This document shows, piece by piece, positions 26,110 through 34,863 of a stretch of DNA of 64,000 nt (position 1 is the stretch's first letter; every line of letters begins with the position of its first letter). A model generated the notes under the pieces. It saw only the letters and a list, made by a program, of their open reading frames with translations, was not told where the DNA came from and did not search any database. Location of the stretch: contig NZ_SIRT01000002.1 in NCBI RefSeq assembly GCF_004310325.1, forward strand, positions 1-64,000. Direction: 5' to 3'. Source of the DNA: Hyunsoonleella flava. Lineage in GTDB: Bacteria; Bacteroidota; Bacteroidia; Flavobacteriales; Flavobacteriaceae. Both the position numbers and the translations under genes were made by a program.

Positions 26110-26855
26110 TTACAACGATACAATACAATTCCAGAAAATTACAAATCGATTTATCCAAACCGCTAGATATTTCAATACCCATGCGTGCGTCAAAATCCAA
26201 TGTAAATGCATGGTATGTCGATGCTCCAAAAATTGAACCTGTAAAAGACGGCGATTGGGTTGCTACTGTAAAAGACGGGGCATGTATTAACTTCAACAAC
26301 ATTGAATTTAATCCTCATGCACATGGGACACATACAGAATGCGTAGGGCATATTACCAATAAGGTACATTCTGTAAACCAAAATTTAAAACAGTTTTTCT
26401 TTTTAGCAGAGGTAATTACCGTTGCGCCAGAGAATTACTTAAAAGACAAGGTTATTTCTAAAAAACAACTGCAGTTTGCCTTGGGCAATAAGAGAAGAGA
26501 TGCTGTGGTGTTAAGGACTATCCCTAATACCAAGGAGAAATTATCGCGCCAGTATTCTAATACTAATTGGCCCTATTTGCTTAAAGATGCTGTTGAGCTT
26601 TTGGTGAAAAAAGGGATAAAGCATTTGCTAATTGATACTCCAAGTATAGACAGGGAAAAAGATGAATGTGAGTTATTGGGGCATAATGCCTTTTGGAATA
26701 CCAAAGGGAAATTGCGAATGGATGCCACAATTACCGAACTTATTTTTGTGCCACATACCATTCCTGACGGGGAGTATTTTTTAAATTTACAAATAGCTCC
26801 TTTTGAGAATGATGCTACCCCAAGTAAACCTGTTTTATATAAAGTGATGAGCTAA
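26106..26855 (+). CDS. Cyclase-family protein
   Basis: A 249-residue member of the cyclase/formamidase-like hydrolases. The metal-site region is HAHGTHTECVGHI (about residues 62-74), with Glu replacing the usual Asp. A second conserved block is LLIDTPSIDREKDE. The start is TTG at 26106, overlapping the hemW stop; no in-frame ATG is closer to the conserved N-terminus. Its substrate is unknown. It sits in the ruvC-hemW-DUF4230 operon, so its job is unlinked to the sugar-acid locus. Confidence 0.8.
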   Translation: MITTIQYNSRKLQIDLSKPLDISIPMRASKSNVNAWYVDAPKIEPVKDGDWVATVKDGACINFNNIEFNPHAHGTHTECVGHITNKVHSVNQNLKQFFFLAEVITVAPENYLKDKVISKKQLQFALGNKRRDAVVLRTIPNTKEKLSRQYSNTNWPYLLKDAVELLVKKGIKHLLIDTPSIDREKDECELLGHNAFWNTKGKLRMDATITELIFVPHTIPDGEYFLNLQIAPFENDATPSKPVLYKVMS

Positions 26856-27464
26856 ATGGAAATTTTTATAACTATAATACTAGCAGTTTTGGTAACCTTA
26901 GGTGTGGTTACCGTTATAAAATCGTTTAAGAGGAAGCAATTGGTAAACGCACAGTCCACTATTCTCTTGAACAAGATTAAAAAGGTGTGTAAGTTTATTA
27001 CTGTTGAAGGCGATTTTGCTGAGATTTACCATTATGAGGATGTAAAACAAAAATTTTTAAAATTGATTTCTAGCAAGAAGAAGGCCTTGGTGGTAATAAA
27101 CGCAAAAGCCCATGTTGGATATGATTTGTCTAAAATTCAGTTGAAGTCTGATGTGGATAAAAAACGAATTATTTTGGAACATTTTCCGCAGCCTGAAGTG
27201 TTATCTATTGAAACGAATTTGAATTATTATGATAAATCGGACGGACTTTTTAACAAGTTTGAAGCTGCAGATTTAACCGGTTTACACAATGAAGCCAAGG
27301 TACATATAAAGGCTAAAATTCCAGAAAGCGGATTGATTCAAGTGGCACAGAAAGAAGCATTGGAGACTATTTTATTGATTGAAACTATTGTGGAAACAAT
27401 CGGTTGGAAGTTGGATTATTCAGCTTTGAAAATTGACTCGGCAGATAAAAAGTTGCTGGAATAG
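26856..27464 (+). CDS. DUF4230 protein
   Basis: A 202-residue protein starting right after the cyclase stop. An N-terminal membrane helix (residues 3-22) anchors it, and the rest is predicted to face the periplasm or cytoplasm as a soluble domain (EGDFAEIYHYEDVK, ALVVINAKAHVGYDLSKI). DUF4230 has no known function. It is the last gene of the ruvC operon and is followed by a family A repeat. Confidence 0.8.
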   Translation: MEIFITIILAVLVTLGVVTVIKSFKRKQLVNAQSTILLNKIKKVCKFITVEGDFAEIYHYEDVKQKFLKLISSKKKALVVINAKAHVGYDLSKIQLKSDVDKKRIILEHFPQPEVLSIETNLNYYDKSDGLFNKFEAADLTGLHNEAKVHIKAKIPESGLIQVAQKEALETILLIETIVETIGWKLDYSALKIDSADKKLLE

Positions 27465-27488
27465 ATACTGCTGTTGGCGGATACGCCC

Positions 27489-27577
27489 GCGTTAGGGATT
27501 GAACGGTATGTTGGAGCTCCCGACGCAGGAGGAGCGACTAGTAAAAGCCCGACCACGCTTGAAGCGTGGTAACGTCC
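27489..27577 (+). repeat. Interspersed repeat, family A, copy 2
   Basis: GCGTTAGGGATTGAACGG at the left and TAACGTCC at the right, with GACGCAGGAGGAGCGA and AAAGCCCGACC between. An extra inner hairpin (CCACGCTT-GAA-GCGTGG) is specific to this copy. It lies in the 134-base gap between DUF4230 and the MmcQ gene. Confidence 0.75.
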
Positions 27578-27598
27578 AAAATACCTTGCCTAGTTGTA

Positions 27599-27961
27599 AT
27601 GAATATAGAACAAATAAGAGCATACTGTTTAGCTAAAAAAGCATCTACGGAAGAATTTCCTTTTGACGAGCACACCTTAGTTTTTAAGGTGCTGGGGAAA
27701 ATGTTTTTGATGGCGCCATTGCGGAAATGGGAAGCTGGAGAGGCTACAATTACCTTGAAATGCGACCCAAACCGCACCATGGAATTGCGAGACCGTTACC
27801 CTAGTATATACGCTGGGCCTTATGTGAGTAATAAACATTGGAATACTGTTGATTTGTTTAAAGGTGAAATTTCTGCTGAGTTTACAAAGGAGCTTATTGA
27901 CCATTCTTACGATATGGTTGTAAAGGGGATGACTAAAAAAATGAGGGATAGTTTATTATAA
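27599..27961 (+). CDS. MmcQ/YjbR family DNA-binding protein
   Basis: A 120-residue MmcQ/YjbR (CyaY-like fold) protein. Characteristic segments are the N-terminal FPFDEHTLVFKVLGKMFLM and the final DHSYDMVVKGMTKK. I chose ATG 27599 because the frame upstream of it runs into the family A repeat. The family is small and basic, with a proposed nucleic-acid binding role. It stands alone between DUF4230 and PhnA. Confidence 0.82.
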   Translation: MNIEQIRAYCLAKKASTEEFPFDEHTLVFKVLGKMFLMAPLRKWEAGEATITLKCDPNRTMELRDRYPSIYAGPYVSNKHWNTVDLFKGEISAEFTKELIDHSYDMVVKGMTKKMRDSLL

Positions 27962-28020
27962 ACGAGCGATGTTTTTAAAATGCCCTAAAAAACCTTATTC
28001 TTGCATAACAAACCATATAG

Positions 28021-28599
28021 ATGAGCGTTTTACAGACTTTAAAGGATAGAAGTGGTAGCACTTGCGAGTTGTGTGCTTCTAAGAATGATTTACAACAATA
28101 TAATATACCGCCCACACAAAATGAAAATGTTGAGCATGCTATTTTGGTTTGCAATACGTGTTTAAATCAAATTAATGGTGATGAGGAGATGCATCCCAAC
28201 CACTGGCGTTGTTTAAATGATAGCATGTGGAGTGAACATATGCCAGTACAAGTAATGGCTTGGAGAATACTACAGAGGCTGAGAGATGAAGGGTGGCCGA
28301 AAGATTTGTTGGATATGATGTATTTATCAGATGAGGCACTTGCTCTAGCCAGAGCTACTGGGGAGCATGAGGAAGCTGAAAACAAAATAGTACATAAGGA
28401 TGTAAATGGAGTGACGCTAACTACTGGAGATAATGTGGTACTTATTAAAGATTTAAAGGTGAAGGGTTCAAGCATGGTGGCAAAGCAAGGAACAGCGGTA
28501 CGTAATATTCGTTTAGACCATGAAAACGAGAAATATATTGAGGGCAAAATAGGTGCGCAACAGATTGTAATTATTACAGATTTTGTTAAGAAAACTTAA
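28021..28599 (+). CDS. PhnA-like zinc ribbon protein
   Basis: A 192-residue protein with an N-terminal zinc ribbon (GSTCELCASKND, then VCNTCLNQ) and a C-terminal PhnA SH3-like domain (GVTLTTGDNVVLIKDLKVKGSS). PhnA homologues were once linked to phosphonates, but the general role is unknown. It is 60 bases after the MmcQ gene, and its end overlaps the convergent small membrane protein by 4 bases. Confidence 0.85.
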   Translation: MSVLQTLKDRSGSTCELCASKNDLQQYNIPPTQNENVEHAILVCNTCLNQINGDEEMHPNHWRCLNDSMWSEHMPVQVMAWRILQRLRDEGWPKDLLDMMYLSDEALALARATGEHEEAENKIVHKDVNGVTLTTGDNVVLIKDLKVKGSSMVAKQGTAVRNIRLDHENEKYIEGKIGAQQIVIITDFVKKT

Positions 28600-28736
28600 T
28601 CTTGATTCTTCTTTTTAAAAATCTCTAATCCTAAGGGGAACATAAAAACAAGGAAAACATATCTACCTGTTACCAAACCGTAGATGGTAATTGCTGCAAG
28701 AACTATCATGAGTAATACTTTGTAGCTGTATTTCAT
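28596..28736 (-). CDS. Small membrane protein (46 aa)
   Basis: A 46-residue protein with one or two hydrophobic helices (KVLLMIVLAAITIYGLVTG and YVFLVFMFPLGLEIF) and a basic tail KKKNQD. The frame is open well upstream on the - strand, but only the ATG at 28736 gives a sensible protein, clear of the DUF1272 gene. I do not recognise the family. It overlaps the PhnA stop by 4 bases from the other strand. Confidence 0.55.
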   Translation of the reverse strand: MKYSYKVLLMIVLAAITIYGLVTGRYVFLVFMFPLGLEIFKKKNQD

Positions 28737-28785
28737 TTTTCTTAAATGATTATTTATTATTTTCAATGTATAAAAATAAATATAC

Positions 28786-29067
28786 ATGCTAGAGATTAGG
28801 CCAACTTGTGAAAATTGTAATACGCCCTTACCCTTCGATTCCGAAGAAGCGATGATCTGTACTTTTGAATGTACGTTTTGTAAAGACTGCGTAAATACTG
28901 TTTTGCAGCACGTTTGTCCTAATTGTGGTGGTGGTTTTGAAAAGCGGCCAATTAGACCAGCACGATTGCTGGAAAAATATCCTGTTTCAAACAAGATAGT
29001 CCACAAGCCCGTAGACGTAAGTAAGCATAATGATTTTCTTAATGGACCTAATAATAAACAAACCTAA
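28786..29067 (+). CDS. DUF1272 zinc protein
   Basis: A 93-residue protein with paired cysteine motifs of the DUF1272 family: CENCNTPLPFD, then CTFECTFCKDCV and CPNCGG. These probably bind zinc. The function is unknown. The end overlaps the convergent SnoaL-like gene by 4 bases. It is divergent from the small membrane protein. Confidence 0.85.
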   Translation: MLEIRPTCENCNTPLPFDSEEAMICTFECTFCKDCVNTVLQHVCPNCGGGFEKRPIRPARLLEKYPVSNKIVHKPVDVSKHNDFLNGPNNKQT

Positions 29068-29495
29068 ACGGAAGTATCAGCAATAATTTTCCATTTACCA
29101 TCAATCTTTTTAAATACTAGCATAAAGAGGCCATCGGCATTGCCAACCTCTCGTTTAATGTGATATTCTCCTAGAACATAATATGAATCTGGAGCTATAT
29201 TATTAACGGCATTTATTTTAAAACTTAATTTTCCAGTATAGGCGGCTGTGGGGTAATAGGTTAAATAATGGTCTAAGGTGTTTTCCCAACCGTAGATAAC
29301 GCCCTTATTACCATAGAAAGCTAGTGAGTCACTTTGCCAATACCCTTCCATATAACCCTCTATGTCATTATTGGACCATGCTATACGTTGCTTTTTTAAT
29401 ACTTTATTTATTGCTTTTATATCAGAGTCTTTATTTACTTGAGCATTGGTAAAGCCAAAAGCCAAAAAACAAAAAAGTGTAATTAATTTTCTCAT
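29064..29495 (-). CDS. SnoaL-like/DUF4440 secreted protein
   Basis: A 143-residue exported protein with a signal peptide (KLITLFCFLAFGFTNAQ, cut near residue 19). The mature part is an NTF2-like fold of the DUF4440/SnoaL type (ALINK-type helix IKAINKVLKKQRIAW, then YWQSDSLAFYGN, and KKIDGKWKIIADTS at the end). No catalytic role is evident; such proteins are often binding modules. Monocistronic. Confidence 0.78.
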   Translation of the reverse strand: MRKLITLFCFLAFGFTNAQVNKDSDIKAINKVLKKQRIAWSNNDIEGYMEGYWQSDSLAFYGNKGVIYGWENTLDHYLTYYPTAAYTGKLSFKINAVNNIAPDSYYVLGEYHIKREVGNADGLFMLVFKKIDGKWKIIADTSV

Positions 29496-29712
29496 AATTG
29501 TAGGTTTTCAATAGTAATTCTGGGTAAATGTAAACAAAAAATCATGCCAAAAGTGCTCATCGTCGATGAAAATGACATCCAAAATTCATTCAACGTTAGT
29601 AAAAATGGATTTGTCGAAAAAAAAAGTATTTTTTGATTTATGTAGCTATATTTACAACATAATCAGACGATTAATAGCCCAAATTTATTGTTGAATTAAA
29701 AATTTATGTTCT

Positions 29713-29991
29713 ATGGACTTAAGAATTACCAATTGTAATAATTTCTTCAAATTAAAAGGTATTCTGAATAAGGATAATGTTGATGTATTTCGTTCAGAAT
29801 TCCAAGAAGCATTCGAAAAATTTGATAGCCTCACTATAAGCATAGAAGGTTTGGAAAGCGTTGACCGCTTTGGTGTGAATGCTCTGGCAGATTTGCATAC
29901 GCAATCTTTGAAAGTTAACAAGCAGTTTTCAATTGTAGGTTTGGGCTGTAAGGAGCTTTACGATCATTTTAAATCCTGTGAAGCGGCATAA
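29713..29991 (+). CDS. STAS-domain protein, copy 1
   Basis: A 92-residue STAS protein of the anti-sigma-factor-antagonist/MlaB type. Secondary structure fits STAS: FKLKGILNKDNVDVF, LTISIEGLESVD and ALADLHTQS. The usual phosphorylated Ser/Thr region reads VDRFGVNAL, with Phe-Gly before Val where SpoIIAA-type proteins have Ser. It is paralogous with the next gene (30146-30430); both start MDL(K/R)I and share NCNNFFKLKG-like N-termini. No kinase or anti-sigma gene is adjacent. Confidence 0.8.
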   Translation: MDLRITNCNNFFKLKGILNKDNVDVFRSEFQEAFEKFDSLTISIEGLESVDRFGVNALADLHTQSLKVNKQFSIVGLGCKELYDHFKSCEAA

Positions 29992-30145
29992 TTTTAGGAG
30001 ACTGAAATACGTAATTTAGCCTATATGTTTTCTGTTTCAAAATCTTTTTTACTTATAATTGTAAGAAATTTAAATTATTTTATTACATTTACATCGAAAA
30101 TAATCGATTAAAACCCAAATTTATCGATATAAAGCATGTTGTGAT

Positions 30146-30430
30146 ATGGATTTAAAAATAATTTCTTGTAATAATTTCTTCAAATTAAAGGGAGAGCTTA
30201 ACGAAAAAAATGTTGCCCTATTTAAAACCGAGTTTCAAGAGGCTTTAGAAAACTTTAATATGTTAACCATTAGCGTTGAAGAGCTAAAAAAAGTTGACAA
30301 TACAGGAGTTAATGCTTTTTTGGAATTGCAGTCCCAGTCTGTTAAAAATGATATTCAACTTTCAATAGTTGGAAATGGCTGTGAAGCACTTTTCCACAGT
30401 TTTAAAACTACTGACGTTGCTGTAGCATAA
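30146..30430 (+). CDS. STAS-domain protein, copy 2
   Basis: A 94-residue paralogue of the preceding STAS protein, about half identical. Its phospho-acceptor region reads VDNTGVNAF and keeps a Thr, so this copy may be regulated by phosphorylation while copy 1 is not; that is inference. It has its own 150-base leader that contains ATCGAT-type motifs. It is convergent with the DUF4407 gene. Confidence 0.8.
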   Translation: MDLKIISCNNFFKLKGELNEKNVALFKTEFQEALENFNMLTISVEELKKVDNTGVNAFLELQSQSVKNDIQLSIVGNGCEALFHSFKTTDVAVA

Positions 30431-30443
30431 TATGTGCTGCTTT

Positions 30444-31544
30444 CTATAAAATAGATTTCTGTTTTTTATAGAAAGCATCAGCTTGTAGTTGCAGTAACTC
30501 GCGGGCTTTTTTGCTTTTATAGGCATACAATTCCTCATCACGCTCAATATCGGAATAAACACTATCATTAAGTGTATTTTCTGTATTCAATAATGCCGCT
30601 CTTTGGTGTTTGTTTTGTAATATCAAATTCTTAACAGTTTCTTCTTCATCTTGCAATTTATAATCGTAGGCGCCTCTCGGAGATATAAGTTTTGCAAATA
30701 TCGGAGCTGTTTCAATGGCTAAAAACAACAGGAATATGAAGAATGAAGGCAACCATGGTAGTTTGTTTAAAGCATTAATACGCGCCATTAAACCATCAAA
30801 GTTTGAAATGATGGGTTGTGTGCTTAACACCTTGTTGTTGTAATCCCCTTTTAATTCGGCAATTTTTGTTTCCGCCACTTGAATTTTTGCTTTGTTTTCT
30901 GCTTTTAACGCTTGTAAGTCTGCTAAGGCAGCATCATGTTTTTCACGCTTTTCTTTGTATACCGGCCCTTTTCCTAGGAGTTTTGTTCCTGCTGTTCCTT
31001 CTGCTTCAGAAATGTAAACATTATATAAGCTATTTACTTCATTTTCTTTAGAAGTAATTTGATTTTGTAAACGCGTTATTTCAGTATTTAAAGTTTCGAT
31101 TTCAGGCGTAAATTGTTCTGCTATTTGATTTTGATTAGCCAACGTCATGGCATTTTTTTCTTCTAGCAGTACTTGGTTTATTTCTTTTTCAAAGATTTTT
31201 AACTCTAACGGTTTTGCTATAACGATAGCTATTATTATGGCTAAAATGATTCGTGGTGTAGCCTGAATAAACTCATCTAGGGCACTTCCTGTTTTTTTGA
31301 TGGTAGAAACGATATATCTATCCAAATTAAAAATGAGCAGCCCCCAAATTAAGCCAAAAAAGATGGCGGCAAATACATTATCAAAAACTGTGTATAATGC
31401 ATATCCGGCAGCTATAAATGCCATTATAGCGGTAAAGAAAACAGTGGCGCCAATGCCAACATATTTGTTTTGTTCGCCTGGGGAACAGTGCTCTAAAATT
31501 TGAGTGTCTGCACCAGAGCAGAGGATAAAAAAGCGCTTTAACAT
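30444..31544 (-). CDS. DUF4407 membrane protein
   Basis: A 366-residue membrane protein. Three hydrophobic helices in the N-terminal third (near residues 35-100) are followed by a long coiled coil (about residues 130-240, ITRLQNQITSKENEVNSLY), one more helix near residue 270 and a charged tail. This is the DUF4407 layout, of unknown function. I chose ATG 31544 (MLKRFFILCSGAD); the longer frame reads a repeat. It is followed by the convergent STAS gene. Confidence 0.8.
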   Translation of the reverse strand: MLKRFFILCSGADTQILEHCSPGEQNKYVGIGATVFFTAIMAFIAAGYALYTVFDNVFAAIFFGLIWGLLIFNLDRYIVSTIKKTGSALDEFIQATPRIILAIIIAIVIAKPLELKIFEKEINQVLLEEKNAMTLANQNQIAEQFTPEIETLNTEITRLQNQITSKENEVNSLYNVYISEAEGTAGTKLLGKGPVYKEKREKHDAALADLQALKAENKAKIQVAETKIAELKGDYNNKVLSTQPIISNFDGLMARINALNKLPWLPSFFIFLLFLAIETAPIFAKLISPRGAYDYKLQDEEETVKNLILQNKHQRAALLNTENTLNDSVYSDIERDEELYAYKSKKARELLQLQADAFYKKQKSIL

Positions 31545-31568
31545 GATTGATTGTTTTTTGATTGATAC

Positions 31569-31589
31569 TTCGACTGTGCTCAGCACAGG
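31569..31589 (+). repeat. Short palindromic repeat upstream of DUF4407
   Basis: TTCGACTGTGCTCAGCACAG with a 15-bp palindrome CTGTGCT-C-AGCACAG. A relative lies inside hemW at 25259-25277. REP-like; lies in the leader of the DUF4407 gene. Confidence 0.55.
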
Positions 31590-31640
31590 ATGACTATTAG
31601 AACGCAAAAAGTCCTTTTTTGTTACATAATTTAATAAAAA

Positions 31641-31672
31641 AGACCTGACAGGTTCTTGAAACCTGACTTGTC
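31641..31672. terminator. Terminator-like inverted repeat
   Basis: AGACCTGACAGGTT, loop CTTG, then AACCTGACTTGTCT. The inner GGTT/AACC and outer AGAC/GTCT pairs are clear and a small mismatch is internal. It lies after the M56 gene on the - strand and can end its transcript. The element resembles a repeated flavobacterial palindrome. Confidence 0.6.
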
Positions 31673-31721
31673 TTCATGAAATAACAACTAAATAAACTAT
31701 TTATGTTTTTTTGATGTGTTT

Positions 31722-33443
31722 CTATTTTTTGCCAGATAACATTTTGGTATAGAGGTTTTCTAGTTCTTTGTATTCTGCTGCAGTATAAAACTTTCTACCT
31801 TTTGACAGTGCATGGGCTTTTATTTTATTATAAAGAGCATTTACTTTTTTTGTTTGCTCCGTTGTTAAACCTTTTAAACTTTTAATATATTCACTAATAA
31901 CACTTGGAGATTCCACCTTTTCTTTTTGAGCATTAGACATTTTATTAAATAATGTTTTTAAGTATTGAAGATTGTTATTTCTGTTGATGGGAATAAACTT
32001 GGTTCTTTTTGTTAGATTATTATATGTGTAAATAGTATCCATTGCAGGTGGTGGAGGTGGAGGCGCAAATTTAGGAAAAGGTTCTGCATATTTTTCCTTT
32101 TGGGTTTTAGTCATTAAACTATATAAATACTTTAAGCGTTTCAAGTCTTTCAGTTTTATGATACGTTTGTTTTCAGGTTGTTCGTTAAGCTTTTTAACGA
32201 TTTTATTATATTCAGCAATTTGCTCTTTCGATGCGCCTTTTTGATTATCTGAGCTAGAAATATCAATAGGTTTATTGCCTTTTTTATGAATTATTTCTTG
32301 GTTGTAAGTTACAATACGATGAAAGCCATAATCGAGAACCGAATTGTAAATAAACCATACTTCTTCATCAGATACTAGTTTTTGGTCGTTAACATGAATA
32401 TTTATTATGCGATTACGAATTTCAGGTGTAATATCTTGATGTAATTTATTAATAGTTGGTATAAATGTTGCTTTAGTAGCAGCAATACCGTCTATTTTAT
32501 ATGTGCCGTTGTCTAGTACTTCAACTTCAATACTTCTAGCGGTATGATGCAGTGTTGAGGTTTCTGAAGCAATGTACTTCTCTACTTTTTTGTGTGCACT
32601 GAAACTGTATACTAGGACAGCTAATAATGGTAGAAGTATAATAATCCTGCTCCATATTTTTGTTTTTGATGTTTTTGTTTTCATGACTGTGAATCGTTTT
32701 TTGATTAATGAATAATTTATGGCGTTTGCCAATCGATTGTGAGAAGCATTTGATGAGAATGCTAATAATAATTTTTGATATTGTTTTGTATTTGCTCCAT
32801 TGTATATAACTGCTTGATCTGCTAAAAACTCGTGATTAAGTTTAATGTCTTTTTTTATGAAATGTAATAGTGGATTAAACCAGAAAACTATTTGAAGTAT
32901 TTCAATAAACAAGATGTCTAGAGCATGCTTTTGTTTAGCATGAACTTGCTCATGTAAAAGGACCTCTTTTGGGATTAGCCTGTTCTCGTATTCATTTTTA
33001 TTGAGAAAAATGTAATTGAAAAAGGTGTGTGGATGGATTAAATCATGCAATAAAACGTTAATAAACTTTTCATCTTTAAACTTCGGATTGGTTTTTATTT
33101 TATGAATAATTTTATATATATTTTTAAAGAATCTGAAAGAAAACATAATTACACCAATGGTATAGGTACTCCACAAAATTATTGGGGTGTAGTTTTGTTG
33201 TTGCTTGGTTTCGGTAGCTTCAAAAGCAGGCTGATTTATAAATTCTAGAGTTGGAATATTATTTTCGGGTTGCACCAAAATATACTCAGTAAAAGTAATA
33301 AACGGAATGCCAATTGAAATTAAAATTGCAATAATTAAATAGAATCGTTTAAAGGTATGCGCACTTGTTTGTTCTAAACAAAATTTATAAAACAACATAA
33401 AAATAGCTAAACAAGCACTAGATTTTAACAGGAGTAAAAGCAT
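31722..33443 (-). CDS. M56-family (BlaR1-like) metallopeptidase sensor
   Basis: A 573-residue inner-membrane zinc peptidase. The N-terminal part has four membrane helices (residues 2-20, 34-55, 88-110 and near 270). The zinc site HEQVH (about residue 155) with the downstream LNHEFLADQAV completes the M56 signature. The long C-terminal region is extracytoplasmic and has no penicillin-binding domain, so it is BlaR1-like only in the sensor-peptidase part. It starts two bases after blaI. It probably cleaves the BlaI-type repressor on signal. Confidence 0.88.
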   Translation of the reverse strand: MLLLLLKSSACLAIFMLFYKFCLEQTSAHTFKRFYLIIAILISIGIPFITFTEYILVQPENNIPTLEFINQPAFEATETKQQQNYTPIILWSTYTIGVIMFSFRFFKNIYKIIHKIKTNPKFKDEKFINVLLHDLIHPHTFFNYIFLNKNEYENRLIPKEVLLHEQVHAKQKHALDILFIEILQIVFWFNPLLHFIKKDIKLNHEFLADQAVIYNGANTKQYQKLLLAFSSNASHNRLANAINYSLIKKRFTVMKTKTSKTKIWSRIIILLPLLAVLVYSFSAHKKVEKYIASETSTLHHTARSIEVEVLDNGTYKIDGIAATKATFIPTINKLHQDITPEIRNRIINIHVNDQKLVSDEEVWFIYNSVLDYGFHRIVTYNQEIIHKKGNKPIDISSSDNQKGASKEQIAEYNKIVKKLNEQPENKRIIKLKDLKRLKYLYSLMTKTQKEKYAEPFPKFAPPPPPPAMDTIYTYNNLTKRTKFIPINRNNNLQYLKTLFNKMSNAQKEKVESPSVISEYIKSLKGLTTEQTKKVNALYNKIKAHALSKGRKFYTAAEYKELENLYTKMLSGKK

Positions 33444-33445
33444 AA

Positions 33446-33811
33446 CTATTTATTTTTTATTTCACTATCAATTAAGGTTTTTAAGTCTTTTAACTCCTCT
33501 TTTGTTAAGTTGGTTTCTTTGGTAAAAAAGGAGGCAAACTGCGATGCGCTATCGTTAAAAAAGTTTTTAATCAACCCGTTTACATGCCTTGAGAAATAAT
33601 CTTTCTTTTTAACTAACGGATAATATTCTCTAGATTTTCCATATAATTTATAACCAACAAAACCTTTATCTGTCATGCGCTTTAAAAGTGTTGCTACGGT
33701 TGTATTTGCGGGCTTAGGTTCAGGGTAAGCATCTAATAAATCTTTCATAAAGGCTTTCTCAAGCTTCCAGAGGTAATTCATTAAATCTTCTTCGGTTTTA
33801 GATAACTGCAT
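33446..33811 (-). CDS. BlaI/MecI/CopY-family repressor
   Basis: A 121-residue winged-helix repressor. The DNA-binding domain spans residues 1-75 (MQLSKTEEDLMNYLW, TTVATLLKRMTDKGFV). The rest forms the dimer helix and the peptidase-cleavable linker. Three TACA-nn-TGTA operators lie directly upstream and overlap its promoter, so it represses itself and the co-transcribed M56 gene. The signal is unknown; no beta-lactamase gene is present. Confidence 0.92.
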   Translation of the reverse strand: MQLSKTEEDLMNYLWKLEKAFMKDLLDAYPEPKPANTTVATLLKRMTDKGFVGYKLYGKSREYYPLVKKKDYFSRHVNGLIKNFFNDSASQFASFFTKETNLTKEELKDLKTLIDSEIKNK

Positions 33812-33813
33812 TG

Positions 33814-33877
33814 TTCTACAAAATTAGAATATTCTCTACAAATGTAGAACAAATATTCATGTTCTACAAATGTAGAA
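33814..33877 (-). promoter_or_regulatory. Three BlaI-type operators overlapping the blaI promoter
   Basis: Inverted repeats TTCTACA-AA-TGTAGAA at 33862-33877, TCTACA-AA-TGTAGA at 33835-33848 and a degenerate copy at 33814-33829. On the - strand, TTG inside the upstream site and TACATTTG inside the middle site are 20 bases apart. This matches the TTG/TAnnTTTG promoter, so the operators are the promoter elements themselves. Confidence 0.85.
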
Positions 33878-33890
33878 GTAAAAAAATAGA

Positions 33891-34751
33891 TTATGCTTTT
33901 CTAGATCTAACACTCTCAATAACCACAGTAGCTAAGATTAAAGCACCTCCAATATAGGTGTTTGCTGTTGGAATTTCATTAAGAAAAAAGTAGGCCATTA
34001 TAATTCCAAAAATAGGTTGTGCGCTGCCAATAATGCTTGCGGTACTCACGGAGAAGTGTTTTAAACTACTAATGAATAACGAATGCCCGAGTGCGGTGGT
34101 TACTAAACCTAAAATTAATAAATATGGTAGTTGTGTTTTTGTTTGGTCCAAATCTATATTAAACAGTACAGGTATTAGTAATATACTAACGATAATACAT
34201 TGCTGCATCATAAGTACTGTGCCATCATAGGTGGTGACGTGACGTTTTAAAATAAGATTTCTTAGAGCATAGCAAAAGGCCGAAAACACACCTAGAAGTA
34301 TACCTCTTAAATAAGAGCTCTCAAAATTTATTTCTGGTGCGAGAATATAAATTCCTAAAAGTACCATGAGCCCTAAAATTACGTGTATAGGGTTTAGTTT
34401 AGATTTTGTAAAGAAAGGTTCTATTAAGGCAGTAATTACTGGAAATGTAAACATAGAGAGCATGCCTACGGCAACGTTAGAAAGCTTTAAAGCCAAAAAA
34501 TATGTAATCCAATGTGTGCCTAAAAGTATGCCTCCAATTATAATTGTAGGAACATCTTTTTTTGAATGTAGCTTGATATTTAATTTTCGGTATTTGCAAA
34601 AAAGGAAGAGGAAAACTGCTGCCAATGCGCTTCTAAACCAAATTATTAAAGGAGTGGGAAGGTTTATATATTTTCCTAAAACACCAGATGTGCTTATAAA
34701 AAGTGTGGCTAGACCTAATAAAACAAGATGGTTGGTATGTTGGTTTTTCAT
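33891..34751 (-). CDS. EamA/DMT-family transporter
   Basis: A 286-residue inner-membrane transporter of the drug/metabolite superfamily, with ten predicted helices in two EamA repeats (FISTSGVLGKYINLPTP in the first, AQPIFGIIMAYFFLNE in the second). Substrate unknown; relatives export amino acids or metabolites. It ends 13 bases before the upstream blaI operator and may share that intergenic region. It is preceded by a family A repeat. Confidence 0.85.
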   Translation of the reverse strand: MKNQHTNHLVLLGLATLFISTSGVLGKYINLPTPLIIWFRSALAAVFLFLFCKYRKLNIKLHSKKDVPTIIIGGILLGTHWITYFLALKLSNVAVGMLSMFTFPVITALIEPFFTKSKLNPIHVILGLMVLLGIYILAPEINFESSYLRGILLGVFSAFCYALRNLILKRHVTTYDGTVLMMQQCIIVSILLIPVLFNIDLDQTKTQLPYLLILGLVTTALGHSLFISSLKHFSVSTASIIGSAQPIFGIIMAYFFLNEIPTANTYIGGALILATVVIESVRSRKA

Positions 34752-34775
34752 GTATGTTATGTAAACATTCGGGTT

Positions 34776-34860
34776 GCGTTAGGGATTGAACGGCATGTTT
34801 GAAATCCCCGACGAAGGAGGGATTGAGTAGTGAAAGCCCGACCCCTTGTGGGTAACGCCC
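34776..34860 (+). repeat. Interspersed repeat, family A, copy 3
   Basis: GCGTTAGGGATTGAACGG at the left and GGTAACGCCC at the right, with CGACGAAGGAGGGATTGAG and TGAAAGCCCGACC between. It is the most complete copy. It fills the gap between the dipeptidase stop and the EamA start, both on the - strand. Confidence 0.75.
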
Positions 34861-34863
34861 AAA

